From: Prionace glauca
Lineage: Eukaryota; Chordata; Chondrichthyes; Carcharhiniformes; Carcharhinidae
Length of the DNA: 64,000 nucleotides
NCBI GenBank assembly: GCA_037974335.1
Contig: CM075760.1
Coordinates: 28,906,402 to 28,970,401, forward strand
Reading direction: 5' to 3'
Below the pieces are notes generated by a model. The model was not told where the DNA came from and ran no database searches. It saw only the letters and a list, made by a program, of their open reading frames with translations. The stretch's first letter is position 1, and each line of letters opens with the position of its first letter. Shown piece after piece: positions 11,501 through 20,146 of the stretch. The translations under genes were made by a program, and so were the position numbers.

Positions 11501-12780
11501 GCCCATTTGCCCAGCCTATCTAAATCCTTCTGCAGACTCTCCACACCCTCCGCACAATTTGCCTTTCCCCAATCTTGGTGTGATCAGCAAATTTCGACAC
11601 CCTGCACTCGGTTCCCTCCTCCAGATCATCTATATAAATGGTAAATAGCTGAGGCCCCAGCACCGACCCCTGGGGCACCCCATTAGTCACCAACCGCCAA
11701 TCCGAATAGCACCCATTGACCCCCACTCTCTGCCTCCTATTTGACAACCAATCCTCTATCCACGCTAACACCCTACCCCCAACTCCATGTCCCCTGACCT
11801 TCTGCAATAACCTCTTGTGAGGTACCTTGTCAAACGCCCTTCTGAAAATCCAGAAAGACCACATCCACCGGCTCTCCTCTATCCACCGCCCTAGACACAT
11901 CCTCATAGAACTCCAGTAAATTTGTCAGACACGACTTCCCTTTAATGAAACCGTGTTGCGTCCGCCCTATCAAGCAATTCCCCTCAAGATGCTTCGCTAT
12001 TTCCTCCTTAATGACGGTTTCTAACATTTTACCTACCACAGACATTAAACTAACCAGCCTATAATTCCCCGCCTTTTGCCTTGCATACTATAGGAACAAA
12101 GCATACCATTCATAGAGAAGGAAAGGAGAGAGTGTAGTGTAACAGTCATAGCTAGAGCATTGAGAAGATCAACTTAATGCAAGGTAGGTCCATTTAAAAG
12201 TCTGACAGCAGCAGGGAAGAAGGTGTTCTTGAGTCGGTTGGTACATGACGGAGAACGGAGTTGAGGAGGAACTTCTTCACTCAAAGGGTGGTGAATCTCT
12301 GGAATTCTCTGCCCGTTGAAGTGGTGGAGGCTGCCTCGCTAAATATTTTTAAGAAACGGGTTGATGGGGTTTTTGATAAGAGAAGGGATTAAGGGTTATG
12401 GGGAGAGGGCGGGAAGGTGGAGCTGAGTCACGACAGATCAGCCATGATCTTATTGAATGGCGGGGGCAGGCTCGAAGGGCCAGATGGCCTACTCCTGCTC
12501 CTATTTCTTATGACCTCAGACTTTTGTAACTTTTTCCCGATGGAAGAAGGTGGAAGAGAGAATGTCCGAGGTTGGTGGCTCCTTCATTATACTGGCTGCT
12601 TTCCGAGGCAGCGGGAAGTGTAGACAGAGTCAATGGATGGGAGGCTGGTTTGAGCAATGGCCATCTCTCCCTCTCTCTCTCTTCCCCCCCCGACCCCTCC
12701 GCAGACGAGATCCAGCAAATTCTAGACCGTCTGCATCGGATGGAATCGCAAGTTCGCATCAACATGGTGGACGAAGTGCA
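5537..12780 (+). CDS. rec8: REC8 meiotic cohesin subunit, exons 1-4 (5' part of gene)
   Basis: REC8 is the kleisin that closes the meiotic cohesin ring. Its N-terminal domain binds SMC3 and holds sister chromatids together through meiosis I. Four exons (5537-5592, 9112-9180, 9877-10019, 12705-12780) join in frame with GT-AG introns and give about 114 residues: [19 protein letters not shown], then [20 protein letters not shown], then [14 protein letters not shown] with [20 protein letters not shown], then [20 protein letters not shown]. This matches vertebrate REC8 (Met-Phe-Tyr start, [19 protein letters not shown]) and not RAD21 or RAD21L. No defect is seen in these exons. REC8 proteins are usually about 550-600 aa, so most of the gene is missing here. 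Exon 4 ends in phase 2 at a good donor, but no exon 5 was recognised. The gene converges on the IgM cluster. Confidence 0.93.
5693..5885 (-). mobile_element. LINE-B 3'-end fragment in REC8 intron 1
   Basis: Reads, on the reverse strand, as the 3' end of the second LINE family in the window. It has the TATCCCAATACGTGTGACAA segment followed by AATAAAT that also ends the copies at 8445-8735 and 48550-48855. Truncated, with no coding part left. Confidence 0.75.
6028..6350 (+). mobile_element. tRNA-derived SINE in REC8 intron 1
   Basis: Starts with a tRNA-like head. The A box is TGGCACAGTGG (in GGCATGGTGGCACAGTGG) and the B box is GGTTCGATTC. It is followed by the body common to these SINEs (GGGTTTCCTCC, CAGTTTTCTCCCACAGTCCG) and a tail ending near TTAATGTAAA. 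The Pol III promoter boxes are recognisable, but the copy is diverged. Confidence 0.85.
6357..6725 (-). mobile_element. tRNA-derived SINE with internally amplified 59-bp unit
   Basis: Reverse-strand copy of the same SINE. The tRNA-like head is at the right end (6634-6725, with GGGAATCGAACCCGGGGTCC and GCTAACCATTGTGCTGCC). To the left lie about five head-to-tail copies of a unit of about 59 bp (GGGGCAATTTAGCATGGCCA, then ATCCACCTAACCTGCACATC, then TTTGGACACTAA) at 6357-6633. This segment is normally present once or twice in the SINE. Confidence 0.88.
7020..7115. repeat. G-rich simple repeat (G runs and GGT)
   Basis: Long uninterrupted G runs separated by TGG units, on the REC8 coding strand inside intron 1. 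It can form G-quadruplexes. The run lengths may not be assembled reliably. Confidence 0.9.
7155..7270 (+). mobile_element. SINE fragment
   Basis: Contains TTTCCTCCCACAGTCCGAAA, then the GTGCTAAATCCTCCCTCAG body and a TTTATTTATTAGTGTCA tail of the tRNA-derived SINE family. The head is missing. Confidence 0.7.
7300..8735 (+). mobile_element. LINE-B 3' end split by a CR1-A insertion
   Basis: Left half at about 7300-7481 encodes [14 protein letters not shown]. Right half at 8445-8735 resumes with [12 protein letters not shown]-like coding sequence, then CTGCTGTCAGACTTTTGAATGG, a 3' UTR and a tail of AATAAATCAAATCAAATC. The two halves join when the CR1-A copy between them is left out, so the CR1 element landed in an existing LINE-B copy. 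The motif set (LLPSG, SFFP-AV, LLN) is that of a non-LTR retrotransposon C terminus; I cannot name the clade with certainty. Confidence 0.8.
7482..8444 (+). mobile_element. CR1-A LINE, copy 2 (5'-truncated, nested)
   Basis: Matches 2226-3200 of copy 1 closely, from GGAGGGAACCGAGTGCAGG to the TTCTTATG tail (two full copies plus a partial one). Small indels break the reading frame, including a missing G near 7628 and losses around 8000 and 8120-8200. High identity to copy 1 suggests a recent insertion. Confidence 0.92.
8740..8872 (-). mobile_element. SINE fragment
   Basis: Reverse-strand piece of the tRNA-derived SINE: GCACCTGGAGGAAACTCACA, GAACGTGCAGACTCC and the head GCTAACCAGTGTGCCACC at the right end. 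Confidence 0.78.
8880..9065 (+). mobile_element. CR1-like LINE 3' end
   Basis: Short 3' remnant with GGGGTTACGGGGATAAAGCG, then GGGCGGAGCAGACTCGATGG and GCCGAACGGCTCCTGTGTC. This is the purine-rich 3' end seen in many CR1 subfamilies. It lies directly before REC8 exon 2. Confidence 0.65.
9112..9180 (+). CDS. rec8: REC8 exon 2
   Basis: 69 nt after a pyrimidine-rich tract ending CTGCTAG. The first G completes the Trp codon left by exon 1. It encodes [20 protein letters not shown] then RT, with two bases of a Cys codon before the donor GTGAGTAAG. The run of basic residues followed by YLRVNVV is the conserved REC8 N-terminal signature. Confidence 0.94.
9349..9800 (-). mobile_element. SINE-derived block with about four copies of the 59-bp unit
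   Basis: In REC8 intron 2. The left end has the TAGAATCCCGACAGTGCAGA/AGGAGGCCTTTTGGCCCA segment common at the 3' end of this SINE family. From about 9480 to 9700 come roughly four diverged copies of the same GGCAATTTAGCATGGCCAAT unit amplified at 6357-6633. A tail with CTTCATTGCAGTGTTAATGT follows. Confidence 0.75.
9877..10019 (+). CDS. rec8: REC8 exon 3
   Basis: 143 nt between acceptor TCTTTCAG and donor GTGAGTG. It completes the Cys codon and encodes [40 protein letters not shown] and RQCNYLI. This is the core of the SMC3-binding domain. It ends one base into an Asp codon that exon 4 completes. Confidence 0.95.
10205..10312 (-). mobile_element. SINE head fragment
   Basis: Reverse-strand tRNA-like head: CAGACAGTGACCCGAGCCGG, GAATTGAACTGGCGCTGTGA, then GCGAACTGCTGTGCCACC. 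Confidence 0.68.
10316..10610 (+). mobile_element. CR1-like LINE 3' fragment (different subfamily)
   Basis: Contains a decayed coding end ([16 protein letters not shown]-like, in the region equivalent to [14 protein letters not shown]) and a 3' end with TTGATGGGCCGAATGGCCTA. Clearly diverged from CR1-A, so older. Confidence 0.7.
10662..12082 (-). mobile_element. CR1-A LINE, copy 3 (5'-truncated)
   Basis: Reverse complement of about 1760-3180 of copy 1. The reverse-transcriptase motifs are still readable on the - strand ([40 protein letters not shown]). The catalytic Asp pair is damaged (FADH) and frameshifts split the frame. Inserted into LINE-B. Confidence 0.92.
12254..12512 (+). mobile_element. 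CR1-A LINE, copy 4 (3' end only)
   Basis: From the GGAGTTGAGGAGGAACTTCT coding end through the 3' UTR to a single TTCTTATG. Inserted in LINE-B in the opposite orientation, about 190 bp before REC8 exon 4. Confidence 0.92.
12705..12780 (+). CDS. rec8: REC8 exon 4
   Basis: 76 nt after a long C/T tract ending CCGCAG. It encodes [20 protein letters not shown] then MVDEV and two bases (CA) before the donor GTGAGTG. It corresponds to the helix that follows the N-terminal domain in vertebrate REC8 (ILERLHR...RIDM in human). It is the last REC8 exon I can support. Confidence 0.92.
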
Positions 12781-12884
12781 GTGAGTGTCAAACATCCGGG
12801 GTTGGACATCTCTGATAGAGGAAGGAGAAGAGACATTCTGGCCAGGGGAGAGTGGCAGGGAGGGTGGGGGAGAGTACAGGGTAG

Positions 12885-15228
12885 AGAGTGAGGAGGAGGG
12901 GGAGAGAGAGTGTGGGAGAGAGAGAGTGTGTGGGGGAGAGAGTGTGGGGGAGACGGGGTAGAGAGAGTGTGTGTGGGGTAGAGAGAGTGTGGGGGAGAGG
13001 GGGAGAGAGAGAGTGTGTGGGGGAGAGAGAGTGTGGGGGAGAGGAGGAGAGAGAGAGTGTGTGGGGGAGAGAGAGTGTGGGGGAGAGGGGAGAGAGAGAG
13101 TGTGTGGGGGAGAGAGAGTGTGGGGGGAGACGGGGTAGAGAGAAAATGTGAAAAAGGGGGGGAGAGAGAGAGAGAATGGAGGAAGAGAGAGAGAGTGAGT
13201 GTGAGGGAGAGGGAGGGAGAGAGTGTTGGGGGAGAGGGAGAGAGAGGGTGTTGGGGGAGAGGGAGGGAGAGAGAGTGTTGGGGGAGAGGGTGTTGGGGGA
13301 GAGGGAGGGAGAGAGAGCGTTGGGGGAGAGGGAGAGAGAGAGAGAACGTTGGGGGAGAGGGAGGGAGAGAGAGCGTTGGGGGAGAGGGAGGGAGAGAGAG
13401 CGTTGGGGGAGAGGGAGGGAGAGGGTGTTGGGGGAGAGGGAGGGAGAGAGAGTGTTGGGGGAGAGGGAGGGAGAGGGTGTTGGGGGAGAGGGAGGGAGAG
13501 AGAGTGTTGGGGGAGAGGGAGGGAGAGAGAGTGTTGGGGGAGAGGGAGGGAGAGAGAGTGTTGGGGAGAGGGAGGGAGAGAGAGTGTTGGGAGAGAGGGG
13601 GGGAGAGGGAGGGAGAGAGTGTTGGGGGAGAGGGAGGGAGAGGGTGTTGGGGGAGAGGAGGGAGAGAGATTGTTGGGGGAGAGGGAGGGAGAGGGTGTTG
13701 GGGGAGAGGGAGGGAGAGAGAGTGTTGGGGGAGAGGGAGGGAGAGGGTGTTGGGGGAGAGGGAGGGAGAGAGAGAGTGTTGGGGGAGAGGGAGGGAGAGA
13801 GAGTGTTGGGGGAGAGGAGGGAGAGAGAGTGTTGGGGGAGAGGGAGGGAGAGGGTGTTGGGGGAGAGGGAGGGAGAGAGAGTGTTGGGGGAGAGGGAGGG
13901 AGAGAGTGTTGGGGAGAGGGGAGGGAGAGAGAGTGTTGGGGGAGAGGGAGGGAGAGAGAGTGTTGGGGGAGAGGGAGGGAGAGAGAGTGTTGGGGGAGAG
14001 GGAGGGAGAGGGTGTTGGGGGAGAGGGAGGAAGAGGGTGTGGGGGAGAGGAGGAAGAGGGTGTTGGGGGAGAGGGAGGGAGAGGGTGTTGGGGGAGAGGG
14101 AGGGAGAGAGTGTTGGGGAGAGGGAGGGAGAGAGAGTGTTGGGGGAGAGGGAGGGAGAGTGTGTTGGGGGAGAGGGAGGGAGAGAGAGTGTTGAGGGAGA
14201 GGGAGGGAGAGGGTGTTGGGAGAGAGGGAGGAAGAGGGTGTTGGGGGAGAGGGAGGGAGAGGGTGTTGGGGGAGAGGGAGGGAGAGGGTGTTGGGGGAGA
14301 GGGAGGGAGAGAGAGTGTTGGGGGAGAGGGAGGGAGAGAGTGTTGGGGGAGAGGGAGGGAGAGAGAGTGTTGGGGGAGAGGGAGGGAGAGTGTGTTGGGG
14401 GAGAGGGAGGGAGAGAGAGTGTTGAGGGAGAGGGAGGGAGAGGGTGTTGGGAGAGAGGGAGGAAGAGGGTGTTGGGGGAGAGGGAGGGAGAGGGTGTTGG
14501 GGGAGAGGGTGGGAGAGGGTGTTGGGGGAGTGGGAGGGAGTGGAGTGTTGGGGGAGAGGGAGGTGAGAGTGTTGGGGGAGTGGGAGGGTGTGAGTGTGTT
14601 GGGGGAGAGGGAGGGGAGAGGGTGTTGGGGGAGAGGGAGGGAGAGAGAGCGTTGGGGGAGAGGGAGGGAGAGGGTGTTGGGGGAGAGGGAGGGAGAGAGA
14701 GTGTTGGGGGAGAGGGAGGGAGAGAGTGTTGGGGGAGAGGGAGGGAGAGAGAGTGTTGGGGGAGAGGGAGGGAGAGAGTGTTGGGGGAGAGGGAGGAGAG
14801 AGAGTGTTGGGGGAGAGGGAGGGAGAGGGTGTTGGGGGAGAGGGAGGGAGAGGGTGTTGGGTGAGAGGGAGGGAGAGGGTGTTGGGGGAGAGGGAGGGAG
14901 AGAGAGTGTTGGGGGAGAGGGAGGGAGGGTGTTGGGGGTGGAGGAGGGGGAGAGGGTTGTTGGGGAGAGGGAGGGAGAGACTGTTGGGGGAGAGGGAGGG
15001 GAGAGAGAGTGTTGGGGGAGAGGGAGGGAGAGAGAGTGTTGGGGGAGAGGGAGGGAGAGAGAGTGTTGGGGGAGAGGGAGGGAGAGGGTGTTGGGGGGAG
15101 AGGGAGGGAGGAGGGTGTTGGGGGGAGAGGGAGGGAGAGACTGTTGGGGGAGAGAGAGGGAGAGAGAGTGTTGGGGGAGAGGGAGGAGAGAGAGTGTTGG
15201 GGGAGAGGGAGGGAGAGAGTGTTGGGGG
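12885..15228. repeat. G-rich minisatellite in REC8 intron 4
   Basis: About 2.3 kb of tandem repeats with a core unit of GTGTTGGGGGAGAGGGAGGG plus AGAG or AGAGAGA (about 26-30 bp). The start (12885-13140) is simpler, built on GAGAGTGTGTGGGGGAGAGA. It begins about 105 bp after the exon 4 donor. The G-rich strand is the REC8 coding strand. All the very long Gly/Glu/Arg frames here come from the repeat. Confidence 0.96.
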
Positions 15229-15479
15229 AGATAAAAGATAAGGTTATAAAATAATTAGCTGGTAATCGACATATTTACTCGCGGGAGGTATTAAATCACT
15301 ATCCTCCGGCCAGATTTCCCTGTGAATATTACTGACAGGGAGATTAATGCAGTTGCTTTACTAATTGTTCCCTTTCTGGAGAAAATCTCTCTCAAACCTG
15401 CTGTACTTTCTTGTGATTAGGAGTGATGCAGCACCACCATCTGCTGGCGGCCCCCTGTAACTGCAGGCGCTGGTGTTTG
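15229..15479. other. Unique sequence between two arrays, no gene seen
   Basis: About 250 bp of ordinary composition. I looked for REC8 exon 5 here and found no acceptor followed by a convincing REC8-like frame. Confidence 0.6.
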
Positions 15480-16278
15480 TGAGAGAGAGACACACACACA
15501 GATACAGTGAGAGACACACAGATACAGAGAGAGAGACATACAGATAGAGTGAGAGAGACACACACAGATACAGTGAGACACACACAGATACAGAGAGAGA
15601 GACATACAGATAGAGTGAGAGAGACACACACACAGATACAGTGAGAGACACACAGATACAGAGAGAGAGACATACAGATAGAGTGAGAGAGACACACACA
15701 GATACAGTGAGAGACAAACATACAGAGAGAGAGACATACAGATAGAGTGAGAGAGACACACACAGATACAGTGAGAGACACACATATACAGAGAGAGAGA
15801 CATACAGATAGAGTGAGAGAGACACAGATACAGTGAGACACACAGATACAGTGAGAGAGACATACAGATAGAGTGAGAGACACACACACAGATACAGTGA
15901 GACACACAGGTACAGAGAGAGAGACATACAGATAGAGTGAGAGAGACACACACACAGATACAGAGAGACACACACAGATACAGTGAGAGACACACAGATT
16001 CAGAGAGAGAGATATACAGATAGAGTGAGAGAGACACACACACAGATACAGTGAGACACACACAGATACAGTGAGAGACACACAGATACAGAGAGAGAGA
16101 CATACAGATAGAGTGAGAGAGACACACACAGATACAGTGAGAGACACACATATACAGAGAGAGAGACATACAGATAGAGTGAGAGAGACACACACAGATA
16201 CAATGAGACACACACAGATACAGTGAGAGAGACACACATACAGATACAGTGAGAGACACACAGATACACAGAGAGAGA
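15480..16278. repeat. CA/GA minisatellite
   Basis: Tandem repeat of ACACACAGATACAGTGAGAG and GAGACATACAGATAGAGTGA blocks with a compound period of about 65-100 bp. It is related in style to the array at 1-5440 but different in unit. Confidence 0.94.
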
Positions 16279-16435
16279 TGCGGGTTGATGGGTTTTTGAT
16301 AAGAGAAGGGATTAAGGGTTATGGGGAGAGGGCGGGAAGGTGGAACTGAGCCACGACAGATCAGCCATGATCTTATTGAATGGCGGGGCAGGCTCGAAGG
16401 GCCAGATGGCCTACTCCTGCTCCTATTTCTTATGA
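16279..16435 (+). mobile_element. CR1-A LINE, copy 5 (3' end only)
   Basis: Starts at GCGGGTTGATGGGTTTTTGA and ends TTCTTATG, matching the last 160 bp of copy 1. Confidence 0.9.
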
Positions 16436-16436
16436 T

Positions 16437-16500
16437 TACTATCAAGTAAACCGGTTGGACTGTAACCTGGTGTGGTGAGACGTCTTACTGTGTGTGAAGC
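16437..16500 (+). repeat. Dispersed repeat piece (GTTGGACTGTAACCTGGTGT type)
   Basis: AAGTAAACCGGTTGGACTGT then AACCTGGTGTGGTGAGACGT. A related piece is at 28255-28345. It looks like a family dispersed in the genome. Confidence 0.6.
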
Positions 16501-16889
16501 TGGCAGTGAGCCCGTGTGGAGAGGAAGTGTTTGTTTGTAAGAGACAGAGCAGAGTTGGGCGAGCAGAAACTGATAGGCGAGTTGGGCAGACATGAGGACG
16601 GCCTGAAGCGGGATGTGGGGTTTGGCCTGGAGACAATTTCTTGAAGCTGCGATTGCCACTGGAGACAGGGACAATGTGTGTAGGTGTAAAGAGGAGCATT
16701 GCGGGCATTATGTTGCAAGCGATGGCGCGTTTGTGAAGCCAACCGTCTGCAGTCACTTGAGGAAAGAAGGAGCAGCGCTGGGAAAGCTGGTGATAGCAAA
16801 TAAAGCCTGTTGGACGACATCAGAGTGAGTTGTGCGAGAGCTGATTTTTGAAGTTTGAGGATGTCCCCAGAAAGGGGGGTGGTGCACCG

Positions 16890-17192
16890 TTCCCGGAGAT
16901 ACTGCAATACCAGGCCGATACATGGAGTGGACAGAGCAAGCCCTTATTCCATCTCCCTGCTCCAAAAATCAATCCAGGTAGTGGGTTCCTGGAACTCGCT
17001 GCCGGGGAGAGATAGTAGAAGCGGATGCAGTTTTAAGTCAGCTGACAAGTACATGAATAGGATGGGAATAGAGGGATATGGTCCCGGAAGGATAGGGGGT
17101 TTTAGTTAAGTCGGGCAGCATGGTCAGTGAAGGTTTGAACGGCCGAAGGGCATGTTCCTGGGCTGTAATTTTCTCTGTTCTTTGTACTGCCA
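16890..17192 (+). mobile_element. CR1-like LINE 3' fragment
   Basis: Decayed C-terminal coding region (VVGSWNSLPGRDSRSGCSFK, then ADKYMNRMGIEGYG) equivalent to the WNSLPVE...FKKRVDGF region of CR1. A 3' UTR ending GGCTGTAATTTTCTCTGTTC follows. Confidence 0.75.
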
Positions 17193-17589
17193 TTTTTCTT
17201 AACCCAAAACTGAGCTTCAGACCCTGTAGCTCTATATTTAACCCCTCCATCTCTGACATCTCTCCAGTCAGACAACCCTGTGAGATATCTGTACTGATCT
17301 TATTGTGGCATCATGAGCGTTCCACATACAACATGAATTCCATCTATAAATTCTCATCTTGAACATTTCCATTGAAATTTCAAGGCAAGCAGAGCTTTTT
17401 GAGCAGAATGGTTCAGATTCCCATCCCCTTTGATGTGAACAAGTTGTTTCTGATTTCACTACAGAGATTGTCTATTAAACATTGACTGAACACAGGGGGT
17501 GAATGTGAGAAGCTGAAGTTTCCAGTTGAAGAGGTTCCCAATGTCTCTGAGCAGCTGAACTGGGGAAACCTTTGGGCAGAGACTGTCCT

Positions 17590-18230
17590 GCTGCTATTTC
17601 CCTTCCTGGCCACCAGGGGTCGCTGTAACACTCCCGGGCGCTGCTCCGCCCAGTGTCACCTCTTGCCCAGTCCGGCCCGGCCGTTGCTCGTTGGCGGAAC
17701 ATCCGGGTCCTGCAGAGAGGCGGGGTCAGCCGCCATATTGCCATGACATCACTACAGCCCCTCCCCCCCGTCGAGGAAAAAGCGGCGTTTCAGAAATGTA
17801 GAAAGTGAGAGAAATTCCCACCCGGAAATCCCGCCCGGAGCGGAATTAAAATTAAATAAAATACGTATTTTTATAAAGAGGCAGGTGGCGGAACCGCGCA
17901 TGTGCTGTAGTATTTTCCCAGAGCGCACCGCGCCGGTGTGATTGAAAACCAGACGGAATAAAAAACAAACGATTTTCCCTAATGGAGAAGGAACCGAAAG
18001 TCTGACGGGTGAGGATGTGAATAATAATCATCAAGATTCAACATATTAAAAGATTCAAATGTAACTGCCTGGGCGCATGTGCAGGAGGGGAATTCCTCCA
18101 GAGTGCAGCGCGCGGGACGCCGTCTCCCCTGGCAACGCAAGATGGCCGCCGGCGGTGGTGTGAATGTGGCGCAGGCGCAGTGAGGTCTGCCTGCAGCCCA
18201 TTGTCCAGACTGCCCCCCAGTGGATGTGGT
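17590..18230. promoter_or_regulatory. CpG-rich promoter-like block
   Basis: CpG-dense stretch in otherwise CpG-poor surroundings. Sites seen: an ETS-like ACATCCGGG (about 17699), a GC box GGCGGGG, a CCATATTG near 17733, a CRE-like TGACATCA (17744-17751), CCGGAAATCC near 17823, an X-box-like GTCTCCCCTGGCAAC (18122-18136), a YY1-like AAGATGGCCGCC (18139-18150) and GCGCAGGCGCAG (18169-18180). This is the usual mix at broadly expressed vertebrate promoters. The gene it serves is not identified. Confidence 0.6.
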
Positions 18231-18364
18231 GGGGAGGTGCAGCAGATGGAGCAACAATCCCAGTTTCAATGGGGAGAGAGAAGCTGCAATGCTGCTCCCT
18301 GTTGTTCACTCCTCTCTCCAGCCTCAGCATTGCAGAGTGTTTAAACAAGAGGGTGCATTGTCAC

Positions 18365-18690
18365 AGCAGCAGGGTCTCCATGTCCTTCCGGTAGTAAGGT
18401 GACCAGAACTGGACGCAGTACTCCAAATGCGGTCTAAACAACGTTCTGTACAACTGCAGCATTAGACGCCAGCTCTTATACTATATACCCCTTCCTATAA
18501 AGGCTAGCATTCTGTAAGCTTTCTACGCAACTTTCTCCACCTGTGTTGCCACCTTCAGAGACATGAACACTTGCACTCCTGGGTCCCTCTGCATTTCTAC
18601 ACTCTTAACTGGTCTACCCTTTATCATGTAACTCCTCTCTACATTATTCCTTCCAAAATGCATCACCTCACATTTATCAGGATCAATATA
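18365..18690 (-). mobile_element. CR1-like LINE fragment
   Basis: Reverse-strand match to the same part of the element at 54700-56703 (compare 55145-55450): CCAGAACTGGACGCAGTACT, CTTCCTATAAAGGCTAGCAT and CCAAAATGCATCACCTCACA. Frame broken. Confidence 0.85.
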
Positions 18691-18859
18691 TATCTTGAGA
18701 AATTTGCCTACCTTGGAATTGGTCTCGCAGAGATATTACCACGATGCCCTTTCAACATTGATAGAGTACTTACAGCAGAGAAGAAGGCCGTTTTGAAGCG
18801 TCATGTGTGTGTTGGCTCTCTAAAGGACCAATTCATCCAATAACATTCTGTACCCCACA

Positions 18860-19180
18860 GTCTAGCATTTTGTTCATTTTCAGACAATTATCCAATCCCA
18901 TTTTGAACCCATTAATTGGCTCTGCCTGCAGCACACTCTCAAACAGCACATTCCAGGTCTGGGTCACTCACTGTCTGAAAATGTTTTTTCCTGATGTCTC
19001 CATGTTTCCTTCACCAATTTACTTCAACCCGCGCCCTCTGTGTCAAAATCCTTCTGCCATTGAAAGTTTCTCTCTATCGACTCTGTTAAGACCCTTCAGG
19101 ATTTTGAATGCCTCATTAAAGTCACATCAGCAACTTTCTGTTAAGAAAATTAGTCCCAAACTCTCCAAAATATATTCGTC
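18860..19180 (-). mobile_element. Old LINE-like fragment
   Basis: On the - strand it resembles a decayed LINE C-terminal region (the TGGAATGTGCTGTTTGAGAG segment and the CTCTGTTAAGACCCTTCAGG counterpart on the + strand). Strongly diverged, so the family is not certain. Confidence 0.5.
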
Positions 19181-19412
19181 ACTGAAGTTTCTGAACTCTG
19201 GAACTATTCTCGTGTTTTCCTCCTGCATTCAGTCCACTGATTTTACATTCTGCCTTACGTTCGGTCAGTTAGTGACTGCTTGAACACATGAAACACAATC
19301 TTTCTTCATGCCCTGGAGTGAAGATTCGGAGCAAATTCATTTCTCATTTCTGGTGGACTAACGGGAATCAGACAAAGTTAAGGGCAGTTTAAATGCTGCT
19401 CGTCCTCCATAA

Positions 19413-19852
19413 GACCATAGGAAAGAAACATGAGAGATAGGAGCAGGAGTAGTCCATTTAGCCCTTCGAGCCTGCCCCGCCATTCAATAAGATCATGGCT
19501 GATCTGTCGTGACTCAGCTCCACCTTCCCGCCCTCTCCCCATAACCCTTAATCCCTTCTCTTATCAAAAACCCATCAACCCGTTTCTTAAAAATATTTAG
19601 CGAGGCAGCCTCCACCACTTCAATGGGCACAGAATTCCAGAGATTCACCACCCTTTGAGTGAAGAAGTTCCTCCTCAACTCTGATCTAAACTGCACCTCT
19701 CCCTCCCTTATCTTGAGGCTGTGCCCCCTCGTACTGCTGTCCTTTCTAAGCGGGAAGAATCTCTCTCCCTCTACCCTATCCATCCCTTTCATTATCTTAT
19801 ACGTCTCTATAACATCCCCCCTCATCCTTCTAAACTCCATGACAGACCAGTT
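19413..19852 (-). mobile_element. CR1-A LINE, copy 6 (3' end only)
   Basis: Reverse-strand 3' end beginning with GAGATAGGAGCAGGAGTAGT. It covers the [13 protein letters not shown] block and upstream to [15 protein letters not shown]. It lies just downstream of the IgM membrane 3' UTR. Confidence 0.9.
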
Positions 19853-20129
19853 TATGAGTGAATTCACCGAGGTTCTCCTCCTTCTTCACTCATTCTGTCT
19901 CTGGATTTGATCAGAAAAAGGCAGAGATGAAGGTGTCTTTACACGGGTGGGTCACTGGGTGGCGCAGTGACTCTGTCTCTAAAGGGTCCTGAGTTCAACC
20001 ACATCCCACCCATGACTGGGGGGGACATGCCTATCTGGGAAAGGGGGGGGAAACCGGATCATAGGGAAATGGAGCGGAGTTGATGGGTTTAGGAGAACGG
20101 AATTAAGCCAAGACAGGGATGGTTAAATT

Positions 20130-20146
20130 TTTATTCAAAGTTTATT
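20130..20146 (-). terminator. Poly(A) signals for membrane IgM mRNA
   Basis: Two AATAAA hexamers (20146-20141 and 20135-20130), about 450 nt downstream of the TM2 stop. Confidence 0.65.

Larger units (their letters stand above)
10610..12650 (-). mobile_element. LINE-B reverse copy interrupted by two CR1-A insertions
   Basis: Pieces at about 10610-10661, 12083-12253 and 12513-12650 are consecutive parts of LINE-B on the - strand. They carry the ACATGTGACAGTAATGG end, the AAGTCTGACAGCAGCAGGGA-type segment and the GTGTAGACAGAGTCAATGG segment. CR1-A copies at 10662-12082 and 12254-12512 sit between them in opposite orientations. All of it lies in REC8 intron 3. Confidence 0.78.

Noticed and set aside
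13015-15254. Gly/Glu/Arg-rich open frame of 739 aa and overlapping ones
   Set aside because: Product of the G-rich minisatellite; all three + frames are open and repeat the same few words.
15480-16278. Regular repeat with spacers, possible CRISPR-like array
   Set aside because: The repeats and spacers are all variants of the same CA/GA words, and the context is a vertebrate nuclear genome.
15229-17590. REC8 exon 5 candidates
   Set aside because: Several AG-preceded frames exist, but none continues the REC8 consensus, and the interval is mostly repeats and LINE remnants.
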